This document shows positions 35,327-44,721 of a stretch of 64,000 nucleotides of DNA, piece by piece (position 1 is the stretch's first letter; the number at the start of each line of letters is the position of its first letter). The DNA is from Allomuricauda sp. CP2A (lineage in GTDB: Bacteria > Bacteroidota > Bacteroidia > Flavobacteriales > Flavobacteriaceae). The notes under the pieces were generated by a model that saw only the letters and a program-made list of their open reading frames with translations, ran no database searches and was not told where the DNA came from. The position numbers were made by a program, and so were the translations under genes. The stretch is taken from positions 1 through 64,000 of the forward strand of contig NZ_LXTT01000045.1 of assembly GCF_001683915.1 (NCBI RefSeq), written 5' to 3'.

Positions 35327-36367
35327 CTATGGGTTAAGATTAATTTCCATTCTCACGGTAAATGTGTCCTCTTTCTTCTCTATTTCAAGATGATGCCTTT
35401 TTTCATATAACAATTCCAATCTCCTTTTTATGTTCATCAGGCCCAAACCATCTTTATCCTTATTCTCCGAATCAGATGGGACACTATTGGAAATATGAAA
35501 CCTTAGGACATTCTCTTGGGCGGAGAGACTTATGTTTATCCAGCCTTTTTTCACCTCATTATGTATCCCGTGCTTAAAGGCATTTTCAACCAAGGGAATC
35601 AAAAGCAGGGGCGGTATTTGCATTTTTTTTGGGTCACCCTCAACTATGAAAGAAATATCCAAACGTTTTCCAAAACGCTCTTTTTCCAAGGAAATAATGT
35701 CTTTTATGAGCTGGATTTCCTTCACAAGTGCCACCTCGCCCATGCCTGACTCATATAGGGTGTAGCTCAAAATATCGGATAATTTTAGAATTAGGCCAGG
35801 TGTTTTTTTCGACCTTTCAAGGGCCAAGCCGTAAACACTGTTCAAGGTATTGAACAAAAAATGGGGATTGATCTGTGATTTCAAAAATTTAAGTTCCGCC
35901 TGTCTTTTTTCTTCTTTGAGCATTTCTGTTTCTTTCCGCTGCCTGAACCAGTTAAAAAATAGCTTGAAACCGGTTGTGAAAGCGACAGGGGACACAATTA
36001 TCAGTGCATTTTGAACCAGTCTGGGCAAGTCATAGACCTTATCTTGAGTAACATCGACCCACTGCGGAAAATAATTTGGATATCCCCAATACAACACAAA
36101 ATATCGGTGTGCAATGGATGCAAGTGCTATGACCAAGACCAACACGGCAAAATAATTCAAAATTTTATTGCGATAAAGGATTTTTGGAATCAGGATAAAC
36201 CAGTTTACGTAGACGGCAACCAATCTAGAGGGCAAAAAAAGTAACTCAAAAATAATGGCCTCTTTCAAAGACTGTCGATATCCCCACTCGGAAACCGCAA
36301 AAGCGAGCATGATCACAACCCAAAATAGGATATGGTATACAATATATTTCCAGTTCACTCCCATCAT
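35327..36367 (-). CDS. LytS-like sensor histidine kinase (His_kinase family)
   Basis: 346 residues: four N-terminal membrane helices, short linker coil (RQRKETEMLKEEKRQAELKF), phospho-acceptor His in SQINPHFLFNTLNSVYGLAL and an ATP-binding domain with PLVENAFKHGI and DGLGLMNIKRRLELLY. There is no separate periplasmic sensor domain. Partner of the LytTR regulator that follows. The signal is unknown. Confidence 0.92.
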   Translation of the reverse strand: MMGVNWKYIVYHILFWVVIMLAFAVSEWGYRQSLKEAIIFELLFLPSRLVAVYVNWFILIPKILYRNKILNYFAVLVLVIALASIAHRYFVLYWGYPNYFPQWVDVTQDKVYDLPRLVQNALIIVSPVAFTTGFKLFFNWFRQRKETEMLKEEKRQAELKFLKSQINPHFLFNTLNSVYGLALERSKKTPGLILKLSDILSYTLYESGMGEVALVKEIQLIKDIISLEKERFGKRLDISFIVEGDPKKMQIPPLLLIPLVENAFKHGIHNEVKKGWINISLSAQENVLRFHISNSVPSDSENKDKDGLGLMNIKRRLELLYEKRHHLEIEKKEDTFTVRMEINLNP

Positions 36368-36465
36368 GATAAGATGCTAAACTTAAGCCTTTTTATGTCC
36401 CTCCATTTAACTTTTATGTAAATGCCCATATAAATTATCCAAAATGCTTTACATAAAGAAGTATT

Positions 36466-36503
36466 GGGTATGCATAAAATACCCTTGAACATACGTAATA
36501 CCC
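36466..36503. promoter_or_regulatory. GGGTAT/ATACCC repeats between the kinase gene and the SMP-30 cluster
   Basis: GGGTAT (36466-36471) and ATACCC (36479-36484) form an inverted repeat with 7-nt spacer. A second ATACCC at 36498-36503 is a direct copy 19 bp further. The arrangement suits a LytTR regulator, which binds repeated half-sites about two turns apart. Confidence 0.4.
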
Positions 36504-36561
36504 TAATCCCACTTCCATTATCCCGTTAGATTTACGGTACTTACACTAACAGAATTAAGAA

Positions 36562-37566
36562 ATGAAAAGATTCATTTTACAATGTAGCCTCTTAGTATTG
36601 GGCATGGTCACGGGCTTTGCACAAAACAATATTGAACGGCACAATGCCAGTCTCATAGCATTTACGGTTCCTGAAAAGGATTTGATCCCGGAAAGTATTG
36701 CATACGACCCGGTGAAAGAGAATTTTTTTATGGGAAGTACCCGAAAAGGTAAGATTGTAAAGTTGCACAAAAATGGAAAGGCCAGTGATTTTATAACCGC
36801 TGATGCGCACGGATTGTGGATGGTCATCGGAATAAAAATAGATGTGGAGCGCAGGATACTTTGGGTGTGCAGCTCTGGCGGGGATAATTTGGAGGGCTAT
36901 GATTTAAAGGATGATGAGGAGGGACGCCCTGCCGGGGTTTTCAAGTTTGATTTGGATTCTGGCACGCTGCTTCAAAAATATATCTATGATCAACCAGGGG
37001 AAGTTCATTTTTTCAATGATATCACTGTTGCCTTAAACGGCGATGTCTATGTGACCCATATGTTTCAGGACCATGCCGTGTACCGGATAAAAAATGGAAG
37101 CGACAAAATGGAAAAAGCCTACGTATCGGAATTGATAAAATATCCAAATGGCATTGCACTCTCAGAGAATAATGAAAAACTATATGTAGCCCACTCGGAA
37201 GGCATTGCCCTTGTAGATATGGACTCGGGTCAGATATCTGCTTTGGAAGTGCCCGAGGGGTTAAAAATATCGAGAAGGGAAAGTATTGATGGGCTATATT
37301 TTTATAAAAATTCGCTTGTAGGCGTGCAAACGGACATCAATACGGTAATCCGGTTATTTCTTGACGAAAGCGGGGAGAAAATCTTTTCGTCCGAGGCATT
37401 GGAAATAAATCACCCTATGATGGATACGCCAACAACTGGTGAATTGGTAAAGAATGATTTTTACTATATCGCAAATGCCCAATTTGGGAAATTCAATGAA
37501 AATGGGCTGCTCCCCATGGAGAAACTATACGAGCCAGTTGTGTTGAAAGTAAGTTTGGAGGATTAA
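36562..37566 (+). CDS. SMP-30/gluconolactonase-like beta-propeller protein, secreted
   Basis: 334 residues with signal peptide ending VTGFAQ. Repeating propeller blades (PESIAYDPVKENFFMGSTRKGKIVK; HFFNDITVALNGDVYVTHMFQ; YPNGIALSENNEKLYVAHSEG) with the FNDI/YPNGIA pattern of SMP-30-like calcium lactonases. First gene of a four-gene cluster divergent from the LytS/LytTR pair. The substrate cannot be told; a sensing or lactonase role outside the cytoplasm is possible. Confidence 0.75.
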   Translation: MKRFILQCSLLVLGMVTGFAQNNIERHNASLIAFTVPEKDLIPESIAYDPVKENFFMGSTRKGKIVKLHKNGKASDFITADAHGLWMVIGIKIDVERRILWVCSSGGDNLEGYDLKDDEEGRPAGVFKFDLDSGTLLQKYIYDQPGEVHFFNDITVALNGDVYVTHMFQDHAVYRIKNGSDKMEKAYVSELIKYPNGIALSENNEKLYVAHSEGIALVDMDSGQISALEVPEGLKISRRESIDGLYFYKNSLVGVQTDINTVIRLFLDESGEKIFSSEALEINHPMMDTPTTGELVKNDFYYIANAQFGKFNENGLLPMEKLYEPVVLKVSLED

Positions 37567-37614
37567 AAAAAGCAGCTGTTTTTTCAACCAACGGTGTACT
37601 TCAATTCATAAAAT

Positions 37615-38151
37615 ATGGATAAAGTCAGTTACATAATTTTTACAGCTTTTCTTGTGATTGCAGTCTCATGCCTTGGCCCGAAGGAACGTCCGAACACAGA
37701 AAATGCTAGGGATTTTTTTGCAAAATTGGCAATGGATGGTGGTACTTGGGTACATAATCCCAGTGACACAACAATGGCATTTCATTCGTTCATTATGAAG
37801 TTTGAACGGCGGGAGGAAGACACTTTAACGGGAAAAATTATGGGTCGAACAAAAACGGGGGACACCATTCCATTTTGGCGTGTTGAAGAATATATTGATG
37901 TGGCGAAGGACTCCATCATTTTTATACAGCAAGGGCAACATGGCAACGCCAAGGGAACGTCCATTTTTCCCGACCCCATGACCCGGGAGTCAAATTTTAA
38001 AATGGTGTATTCAAACGGGCTTGCTCAAAATCATAAAGACACCCATGTTTTTATCAATGATTCCACCATGCTTACCCAAAGCAAAATATTCGACAATCAA
38101 ACGCAAAAATGGATCGACCAACCAGATGTTATTTGGACATTTAAACACTGA
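37615..38151 (+). CDS. Hypothetical lipoprotein with lipocalin-like pattern
   Basis: 178 residues with lipobox VAVSC (Cys19). The rest is beta-rich (ERREEDTLTGKIMGR; FWRVEEYIDVAKDSIIFIQQ), recalling DUF1579/DUF6265 lipocalin-like proteins such as that at 52150. No enzyme motif. Second gene of the cluster led by the SMP-30-like protein. Confidence 0.65.
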   Translation: MDKVSYIIFTAFLVIAVSCLGPKERPNTENARDFFAKLAMDGGTWVHNPSDTTMAFHSFIMKFERREEDTLTGKIMGRTKTGDTIPFWRVEEYIDVAKDSIIFIQQGQHGNAKGTSIFPDPMTRESNFKMVYSNGLAQNHKDTHVFINDSTMLTQSKIFDNQTQKWIDQPDVIWTFKH

Positions 38152-38171
38152 ACAATAGAAAAAACACAGTC

Positions 38172-39044
38172 ATGAAAACTTCAGATAGGATATTAAAAAG
38201 TAGAAGAAACATTTTAAAGACTTCCACATTGGGATTATTGGGTTTGTCATTGCCCCAGTTGACCTTGGCCAGTGAGGGAACCCATGCCGGATTGTATTTG
38301 GACACTCCAACTGACAATATACCCAAACATTTTCCCAATATAGATCCGGAAGTCGTAATGGAAGTGGTGGGAAAATCACATTCTGATCTGGAACGCGTAA
38401 AAGAATTGGTGGATAAAAGACCGGAATTGGCAAGGTCGGTTTGGGAATGGCGCTTTGGTGATTTCGAATCGGCCATTGGAGCTGCTTCCCATGTAGGGCG
38501 GAGGGACATTGTTCAATACTTGACCAGCAAAGGAGCCAGACCTTCTATTTTTACCTTTGCCATGATGGGTGCCCACGATGTGGTAAAGTCAATGGTAGCG
38601 TTCTCGCCCGGCATCCAAAGAACCATGGGGCCACATGGCATACCTTTACTGGATCATGCCTACTATGGGGAAAGAATGAAAGATACCATGACCCAAAAGG
38701 AAATCGATAACCTAAAAGAAACCATCGATTTTTTAGAATCGTTGGGCGATGCGGCAGGAGAAAAATATTTGGAGGTGCTCCCGGAGGAGCAAACAAAGTA
38801 TTTGGGGGTTTATAAATATGGTGAAGGAGCGGATGAAGGGTTTACCGTTCAAATAAACATGCGAAAGCTCTTGTCCTTGGCACCTATTGGCGGTTTTGGT
38901 GGGGCCCTATATAAATTGGCAGACAACAAATTCACGTATAACGGTGCGCCCTCAGTTATGGTTTCTTTTGAAGTTCAAAATAATAGCGTAAATTCTTTGA
39001 CGGTCAATACCCCTGAAACACAGGTTACTGCATTAAAAATATAA
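38172..39044 (+). CDS. Exported ankyrin-repeat protein with C-terminal lipocalin-like domain
   Basis: 290 residues. The N-terminus (KSRRNILKTSTLGLLGLSLP) is a Tat-like signal. Residues 60-190 look like degenerate ankyrin repeats (FESAIGAASHVGRRDIVQYL; GAHDVVKSMVAF). After TKYLGVYKYGEG a short beta domain follows that may bind a ligand. The combination of a folded-export signal and ankyrin repeats is unusual for a flavobacterial gene cluster. Function unknown. Confidence 0.65.
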   Translation: MKTSDRILKSRRNILKTSTLGLLGLSLPQLTLASEGTHAGLYLDTPTDNIPKHFPNIDPEVVMEVVGKSHSDLERVKELVDKRPELARSVWEWRFGDFESAIGAASHVGRRDIVQYLTSKGARPSIFTFAMMGAHDVVKSMVAFSPGIQRTMGPHGIPLLDHAYYGERMKDTMTQKEIDNLKETIDFLESLGDAAGEKYLEVLPEEQTKYLGVYKYGEGADEGFTVQINMRKLLSLAPIGGFGGALYKLADNKFTYNGAPSVMVSFEVQNNSVNSLTVNTPETQVTALKI

Positions 39045-39049
39045 ACGAT

Positions 39050-39463
39050 ATGAACCTAAAAACTTTTTTCCGAATTGTCTTGGCAATTGTTGGGGGTGAA
39101 ATAGCCCTTATCATATTCACAACAATTGCGCAGGAAGTACTTTTTGATGGGATCAGTTACAATTCTTCCACCCTAAGTGAAATTGTATTTGGCGGGCTGG
39201 CCACTTTTATAGCGGCCATTCTTGCAGGGGTTGTTGCGCGGTTGATTATCCGCAATAAGATCAATGCCGTGCCATTGGGCATTTCCATCCTTATTTCCTT
39301 GGAGATGACCTATCTGATTTTAAACGGCAAAACAGGGGACCCGGTTTGGTTTGATTGTATTGCCGGAGGGTCCTTGATTGTTGGAGTATGGCTTGGCTTT
39401 CATTATCCCAAATTTCTGTCCAAAAAAACAGGCGCCGCATCCACCAAAGAATCATCCCATTAG
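39050..39463 (+). CDS. Hypothetical four-helix membrane protein
   Basis: 137 residues with four hydrophobic segments and no recognised motif. It lies 5 bp after the ankyrin protein gene and overlaps the convergent DUF5916 gene by 4 bp at the stop codons. Confidence 0.7.
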   Translation: MNLKTFFRIVLAIVGGEIALIIFTTIAQEVLFDGISYNSSTLSEIVFGGLATFIAAILAGVVARLIIRNKINAVPLGISILISLEMTYLILNGKTGDPVWFDCIAGGSLIVGVWLGFHYPKFLSKKTGAASTKESSH

Positions 39464-41652
39464 AACCAATAGGTCAATTTCAACAATATGCCACGGTTTT
39501 TGATGGCCAAGCTTTCCGGAAAATAATTCTCGGTATAAACAACAAAAAGGTCGGACATGGGCAAAAAGCGCCACTGAAACCGACTATTGATATTAAGGTT
39601 GTCAATTTGGGTGTTATACTGAAGAAATGTCGTCCAAAACATGGTATTGGAAAAGGATATTTCCGATGTCAATCCGAAAAGGTGCAGTTGTTCACTATCC
39701 AGATTTGACGGTAATTGAACATCATTAAAGTTATAGCGCAGATTAAAATTACCCCAAGGTTGAAACCGAATGTTGGTCTCAGCCTCAAAATAGAATCTGT
39801 TGCCACTATAAAAACTCCCGTACTCTGCACCCAAGCTTCCAGAGAATTGCTTTCTTGGATCAAGGCGACACCAAAAACCGACTCGATCGTATGAATAGTA
39901 ACCCTTCGGAAAAGGAACACTGCCCACAATGAACGAGTCAAAAGGCAAATCATTTTTTTCGTTCACATAGCTCAATTCCAAGGCATTTTGATTCTTAAAA
40001 TCAAAAAAATAATAGAAGCCCGCAAATGATGAGTTCAGTGATCCATCCGTATTCAAAAAGGCCCGTGAGGAGATACGGGGCCCATGGAGATTGTATTTTG
40101 AAGTCGTTTGGGCGGGAAGAAAATTATAGACAAAGAGGTGGGACAGTTGATAGTAACCCAACTTCACAAAAATTTCATTCTGGGCATCAAAGTTGTTCAA
40201 CCTTGGCACAAAACCCACATCTGTGATATAATTTTCACCGACCTTGTCCCCCGATAATCGGGTCAATATATTTTTATTGTTGAACCTCACGGTTGCGGTA
40301 TAGTACTGTTCTTCATCGAATTCACCCGGATTAATGGATTTATGGATTCCCATATTTGCGCTCCATTTGCCCGTTTGATCCAAAAAATTATACTCCATTG
40401 CCACAACCCTATTATAAGCGGCTTGGGTAGAATCAGAAGTTTGGGTTGTACGCTGCCGATTAACAATCAACGCATCCAAAGTTGATCTTTTGCCAATGCG
40501 TTGTGAGAGTGAAGAAACAAAATAGTTCTGGGCATTTACCTCATCTGTTTTCCCGGTTTGGACATCCATTACACCCACCCTCAGTTTCTCTGATAGATTT
40601 CCAGATATCCTTGCCCCATATTGAATGGGAATGGGCTGCCCATTGGCAAGTCCGATCCTTCTTGAAAAGAAAGGATTGATATCTTCCTTTCCAAAAGAGG
40701 TGAACAGATCACTGTTCTCTAGAAAAAATCCCCTTCTTTCAGGGAAAAAAAGCGCAAAACGGGTCAGGTTGGTAATCTGTTGATCTACATCCACGTTGGA
40801 AAAATCAGGATTAAGGGTCAAATCCAAGTTCAACGATGAAGTAATGGCAAGCTTGGCGTCTATCCCAGCTTCAAAACTATAATCCACCTCACTTTCCAAT
40901 TCATGGTCCTTGGCAATGCCTCCGGCCAAATAGGGCAGAAGGTTTATGTTGCCCTTTTTGGTCTTTGGGGGATTTGCATCCCATACAAGTTCACCAGTAT
41001 GCCCAAGATTGATCGTATTTAGGTTCAGCGGTACTCTGTTCCATGAGGAGAAATAGTTGTTCTTCATGTCATTTCTAACAAAGTTCAACCCCCAAACAGT
41101 GTTGGTCGTATCATATCTCAGTGTTCTGAACGGGATGGCCATTTCAACATACCAGACATTATCCCCCAATGAAATCTCAGAGAACCATTTGTTGTCCCAA
41201 TTTTCATTGATAAAAGATTCGTTGCCCTCTACACTTATCAAACCTTCAAATTGTGCTCCGCCAGCATTTACACCAAAGAAAAAGCCATTGGTTTTCTGGT
41301 TGAACGGATCTAAAACAATGGCAATGCCATCACTGCCGAAATGTTCGTCATCCTGATCTCTTTTTAGCGTTCGGATTATATGATCATTGTTCTTCTCAAA
41401 ACAGGTGATCCCAACATATAAAAAGGCATCATCATAGGCTATCCGTACTTCCGTTTGGGATTCAGCCTCACCGGTGTCTTTTGGCCATTGATTGAGAAAG
41501 GGGGCGGTCTTTTCCAAATTTTGCCAACCGCTTTCATTCAGGACGCCATCTATTGTGATTTTGGCATCAATTCTTTTTACGTTAAGTTGTCTTTGTGCTT
41601 GAAGGTTCAAAGACGTAACAAGCAAGAAAATGAGTATCACCTTAAAGGCCAT
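39460..41652 (-). CDS. DUF5916 outer-membrane protein with CBM9-like N-terminal domain
   Basis: 730 residues with signal peptide ending NLQAQ. N-terminal carbohydrate-binding-like domain (about 30-200: DAKITIDGVLNESGWQN; VRIAYDDAFLYVGITCFEK; GIAIVLDPF) followed by a long beta-rich part ending in an aromatic residue pattern (GILLKLTYWF) typical of outer-membrane barrels. DUF5916 proteins are common and uncharacterised in this phylum. It is transcribed alone; the 294 bp upstream shows no further gene. Confidence 0.85.
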   Translation of the reverse strand: MAFKVILIFLLVTSLNLQAQRQLNVKRIDAKITIDGVLNESGWQNLEKTAPFLNQWPKDTGEAESQTEVRIAYDDAFLYVGITCFEKNNDHIIRTLKRDQDDEHFGSDGIAIVLDPFNQKTNGFFFGVNAGGAQFEGLISVEGNESFINENWDNKWFSEISLGDNVWYVEMAIPFRTLRYDTTNTVWGLNFVRNDMKNNYFSSWNRVPLNLNTINLGHTGELVWDANPPKTKKGNINLLPYLAGGIAKDHELESEVDYSFEAGIDAKLAITSSLNLDLTLNPDFSNVDVDQQITNLTRFALFFPERRGFFLENSDLFTSFGKEDINPFFSRRIGLANGQPIPIQYGARISGNLSEKLRVGVMDVQTGKTDEVNAQNYFVSSLSQRIGKRSTLDALIVNRQRTTQTSDSTQAAYNRVVAMEYNFLDQTGKWSANMGIHKSINPGEFDEEQYYTATVRFNNKNILTRLSGDKVGENYITDVGFVPRLNNFDAQNEIFVKLGYYQLSHLFVYNFLPAQTTSKYNLHGPRISSRAFLNTDGSLNSSFAGFYYFFDFKNQNALELSYVNEKNDLPFDSFIVGSVPFPKGYYSYDRVGFWCRLDPRKQFSGSLGAEYGSFYSGNRFYFEAETNIRFQPWGNFNLRYNFNDVQLPSNLDSEQLHLFGLTSEISFSNTMFWTTFLQYNTQIDNLNINSRFQWRFLPMSDLFVVYTENYFPESLAIKNRGILLKLTYWF

Positions 41653-41946
41653 GAAAGTTCTTTTTATGATCGGACCTTCAAGATGAAAACATTTAGTGAC
41701 AGAAATTTGGATTTTACACGAACCCGTTGGTTTTTTATGTGAATGTTGTTCTCAATTTGTTCAAAACTAATCACATATCATTTTCTACATGTGTAAAAAG
41801 ACCAAGTGAAAATCAATCATAAAAGTCTACATCTTGAAACCCAAAAAAGGTGCTTTAGGAATTGGAGTCCATGCCATCAAGGGATTTGGCAATTCTTCCC
41901 GGGTCACTTTTCTGTTTCTTCCTTACCTTAGTGCAAAACTTGCTGT

Positions 41947-42387
41947 ATGGAGACCAAGATCAAGAGTGTATTTAAAGAAGGGGCCATTTCTTCTGATTTT
42001 ATAGCCAATTCCATTGCAAAACACCAAACCAAGACCCAAATTGGGGCCCACGATATTTTTTTGGGCCAGGTGAGGGCCGATGAAATTGATGGAAAAACGG
42101 TTTCGGCCATTGAGTATACCGCCTATGAAAGTATGGCCAATCAAAAATTCCATGAGATCAGGGAGAACACCTTTTCGAAATTTGAGATTACCTGTATGCA
42201 CATTTACCACAGTTTGGGAAAAGTGAATACCGGGGAAATATGCCTCTTTGTATTTGTATCCTCACCCCACAGAAGAGTGGCCTTTGAAGCCTTGGAGTAT
42301 GTTGTGGAGGAAATAAAAGCGCACGTTCCCGTATTCGGAAGGGAACTTTTTGAAGATGATTCCTATCAATGGAAAGTCAACACATAG
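41947..42387 (+). CDS. moaE: Molybdopterin synthase catalytic subunit MoaE
   Basis: 146 residues of the MoaE fold: FLGQVRADEIDGKTVSAIEY, HSLGKVNTGEICLFVFVSSPHRR, and a C-terminal QWKVN. With MoaD it inserts sulfur into cyclic pyranopterin monophosphate. Odd point: the usual PxWKxE segment that carries the catalytic Lys (Lys119 in Escherichia coli) reads VPVFGRE, so Gly131/Arg132 replace the lysine. Either the subfamily uses another residue or activity is reduced. It lies 3 bp before moaC; moaA, moaD, mog and moe genes are not in the window. The 294 bp upstream contains no other recognisable feature. Confidence 0.88.
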   Translation: METKIKSVFKEGAISSDFIANSIAKHQTKTQIGAHDIFLGQVRADEIDGKTVSAIEYTAYESMANQKFHEIRENTFSKFEITCMHIYHSLGKVNTGEICLFVFVSSPHRRVAFEALEYVVEEIKAHVPVFGRELFEDDSYQWKVNT

Positions 42388-42390
42388 CCT

Positions 42391-42819
42391 ATGGTAGATA
42401 TTACACAAAAACAGCCCACCCATAGAACTGCTGTGGCACAGGCCGTGGTCAAGGTCAGTGATGCGGCCACTATCGAAGCCATAAAAAAGGGAACCGTGCC
42501 CAAAGGCGATGTGCTTTCCATGAGCAAGGCAGCGGGATTTTTGGGGGTAAAAAAGACCTCAGATTTATTGCCCGATTGCCATCCACTGCCCGTGGAATAC
42601 TGTGGTATTGAGTACGAAATGAATGGTTTGGAGATTAAAATCATTATCACAGTAAAGACTTTTTACAAAACCGGGGTTGAGGTAGAGGCGATGCACGGGG
42701 CCAGTGTGGTGGCACTCACCATGTACGATATGCTCAAACCCATTGATAAGGGCGTGGAGATACACCAGATAAAACTGCTGAAAAAAACCGGGGGCAAATC
42801 TGATATAGATGTAACATAA
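42391..42819 (+). CDS. moaC: Cyclic pyranopterin monophosphate synthase MoaC
   Basis: 142 residues of the MoaC fold: MVDITQK start, PTHRTAVAQA, KTSDLLPDCHPLPVE, GVEVEAMHGASVVALTMYDM and the end KKTGGKSD. It converts the MoaA product into cyclic pyranopterin monophosphate. The molybdoenzyme at 22710-23930 needs this cofactor. Confidence 0.95.
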   Translation: MVDITQKQPTHRTAVAQAVVKVSDAATIEAIKKGTVPKGDVLSMSKAAGFLGVKKTSDLLPDCHPLPVEYCGIEYEMNGLEIKIIITVKTFYKTGVEVEAMHGASVVALTMYDMLKPIDKGVEIHQIKLLKKTGGKSDIDVT

Positions 42820-42894
42820 TTTTTTTTGATATTTTTTTTGCAGCAAATACTTTTATTCTAATTTTAAATTAGATCTGACGATAATCCCATTGCT

Positions 42895-43209
42895 ATGAAT
42901 AACCTCAAACGTGTAATTGTCGATTATAAAAAATTGACCCCCGAAGTGCTGAAGCTGTTGGTGGATAAATATCCTGATGGCTATGGCGACAATGACGTCA
43001 TCAACTTTAGGAATCTTAAAGGCGAGTTGATCGAAGCTGTTGAGGTTTCCACGGACGACACCAAATATTTGGTGAAGATCAGTTCCAAACTGGAGCACAC
43101 CATGGCCAACTTTGACGATGATGATGACGATGATGACCTTGATACCGAGGATCTGGGCAAAATCCCAGATGATGATGACGAAGACTTTTCAGACTCGGAA
43201 GAGGAATAA
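42895..43209 (+). CDS. Small acidic protein with Asp/Glu-rich tail
   Basis: 104 residues: a folded N-terminal part (NNLKRVIVDYKKLTPEVLKL, about 1-70) and a highly acidic tail with an eight-Asp run and the end DEDFSDSEEE. The shape recalls the RNA-polymerase delta subunit (RpoE) of Firmicutes but I see no homology. Common hypothetical protein of this phylum by general recollection. It ends 2 bp before the convergent threonine dehydrogenase gene. Confidence 0.8.
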   Translation: MNNLKRVIVDYKKLTPEVLKLLVDKYPDGYGDNDVINFRNLKGELIEAVEVSTDDTKYLVKISSKLEHTMANFDDDDDDDDLDTEDLGKIPDDDDEDFSDSEEE

Positions 43210-43211
43210 AA

Positions 43212-44159
43212 CTACCCCTCTTTTTTTAAATTGCTTAGCATTTCCGAAGTGGTTTGATCTAAATCAAACTCAGGATGCCAACCCCAATCCTTTTTGGCAA
43301 AAGTATCATCAATACTACTGGGCCAAGAATCGGCTATTTTCTGTCTAAAATCAGGGGCATAACTGATTTCAAAGCCAGGAATATGTTTTTTGATGCTATC
43401 CGCAACATCAGAAGGGGTAAAGCTCATGCTTCCCAGGTTGTACGAAGACCGCACGGTAAGTTGTTCCGAAGGACTTTCCATCAATTGGATGGTAGCCCTA
43501 ATGGCATCGTCCATATACATCATGGGCAGTTTGGTGTCCTTGTCCAAAAAAGATTGATAGGCGCCTTTTTTTAAAGCTTCGTGATAAATCTCAACCGCAT
43601 AATCCGTGGTGCCCCCGCCCGGCATGGTCTTCCAACTGATCAAACCCGGATAACGCACACTGCGCACATCCACCCCAAATTTTTTAAAATAGTATTCGCA
43701 CCAACGCTCCCCAGATTGCTTGCTGATACCATAGACCGTACTGGGCTCCATAATGGTGCTCTGGGCCGTATTTTCTTTGGGCGTATTCGGACCAAAAACG
43801 GCTATGCTTGAGGGCCAAAAGATTTTGGTGATCTTACTTTCCTTGGCCAAATTCAAGACATTGAACAAGGAGTTCATGTTCAGGTTCCAAGCCCGCATGG
43901 GGAACTTTTCGGCGGTGGCACTGAGCATGGCGGCCATTAAATACACCTCATCAATTTCATAATGCATTACCACATCCTCAATTGCGGCATAGTTGGTGGC
44001 GTCCAATAGCTCAAATGGCCCAGAGGCCATCAAAGCGTCACTGCCTTCCCTGATATCGCTCGCAACCACCTTTTCAGAGCCATATTTGTTGCGTTGTTCA
44101 ATGGTGAGTTCAGTTCCAATTTGGCCACATGCGCCAATAATGAGAATAGGTTTTTGCAT
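43212..44159 (-). CDS. L-threonine 3-dehydrogenase, extended SDR type
   Basis: 315 residues: NAD motif IIGACGQIG, catalytic Tyr/Lys in VYGISKQSG, and the signature MLSATAEKFPMRAWNLNMNSLFN and YPGLISWKTMPGGGTTDYA, which mark the UDP-epimerase-like threonine dehydrogenases. It oxidises L-threonine to 2-amino-3-oxobutyrate, which is then cleaved to glycine. A monocistronic gene. Confidence 0.92.
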   Translation of the reverse strand: MQKPILIIGACGQIGTELTIEQRNKYGSEKVVASDIREGSDALMASGPFELLDATNYAAIEDVVMHYEIDEVYLMAAMLSATAEKFPMRAWNLNMNSLFNVLNLAKESKITKIFWPSSIAVFGPNTPKENTAQSTIMEPSTVYGISKQSGERWCEYYFKKFGVDVRSVRYPGLISWKTMPGGGTTDYAVEIYHEALKKGAYQSFLDKDTKLPMMYMDDAIRATIQLMESPSEQLTVRSSYNLGSMSFTPSDVADSIKKHIPGFEISYAPDFRQKIADSWPSSIDDTFAKKDWGWHPEFDLDQTTSEMLSNLKKEG

Positions 44160-44223
44160 TTAAATTGAAGTTAATTGCGTTTAGGGGCAAAGATACCCTT
44201 TATTAAAATTTGTACATTCGCCT

Positions 44224-44721
44224 ATGCGAAAATTGTTAGGCTTACTGATTATTTTTTCTGTCCTATTGGGGTGTAAAAAAAATGGGGGAGAATCACAGGA
44301 AACACAAAGCACAACGCTTGATTTCCAGTATCAAAAAATGCCTCCCAAGCTTGCCATAAACCCCGAAGCTACCAAGATTGTGGAGACCTGGAAAGAGTTT
44401 GTGGTTTTTGCCGCAAGTATTGATGTACTTTATAAGGCAACCAACAATGAGGACCTCAGCTTAGCCATCGATGACCTCATTGAAAAGGAAAAACAATTGG
44501 CGGAAGGCACCTATCCGGAATTGTTTGATGTCTTTCAGGTAAAAAGCAGGCAACGCGTTTTAAGGACCTATCTGTATAAGGTAAAGGCCAGTATTTTGGA
44601 AAATCAAGAGACCACGGAACCCACCGTTGAAATGCTAGAGGCCTACAACGCCATGCGAAAGCAATTCAATGTGATCGTAAACAGCCAACTGGATAAAGAA
44701 TTGATATTGGATGAAAAATAA
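44224..44721 (+). CDS. Hypothetical lipoprotein
   Basis: 165 residues with lipobox VLLGC (Cys17), helical body (VVFAASIDVLYKATNNEDLS; YNAMRKQFNVIVNSQLDKE). No known domain. Its end overlaps the next gene by 11 bp, so both are probably one operon. Confidence 0.75.
   Translation: MRKLLGLLIIFSVLLGCKKNGGESQETQSTTLDFQYQKMPPKLAINPEATKIVETWKEFVVFAASIDVLYKATNNEDLSLAIDDLIEKEKQLAEGTYPELFDVFQVKSRQRVLRTYLYKVKASILENQETTEPTVEMLEAYNAMRKQFNVIVNSQLDKELILDEK

Noticed and set aside
41893..41946. GGTCAC before moaE as a further member of the GTNAC regulon
   Set aside because: Only one half-site is present and no TAnnTTTG box stands 22 nt downstream.
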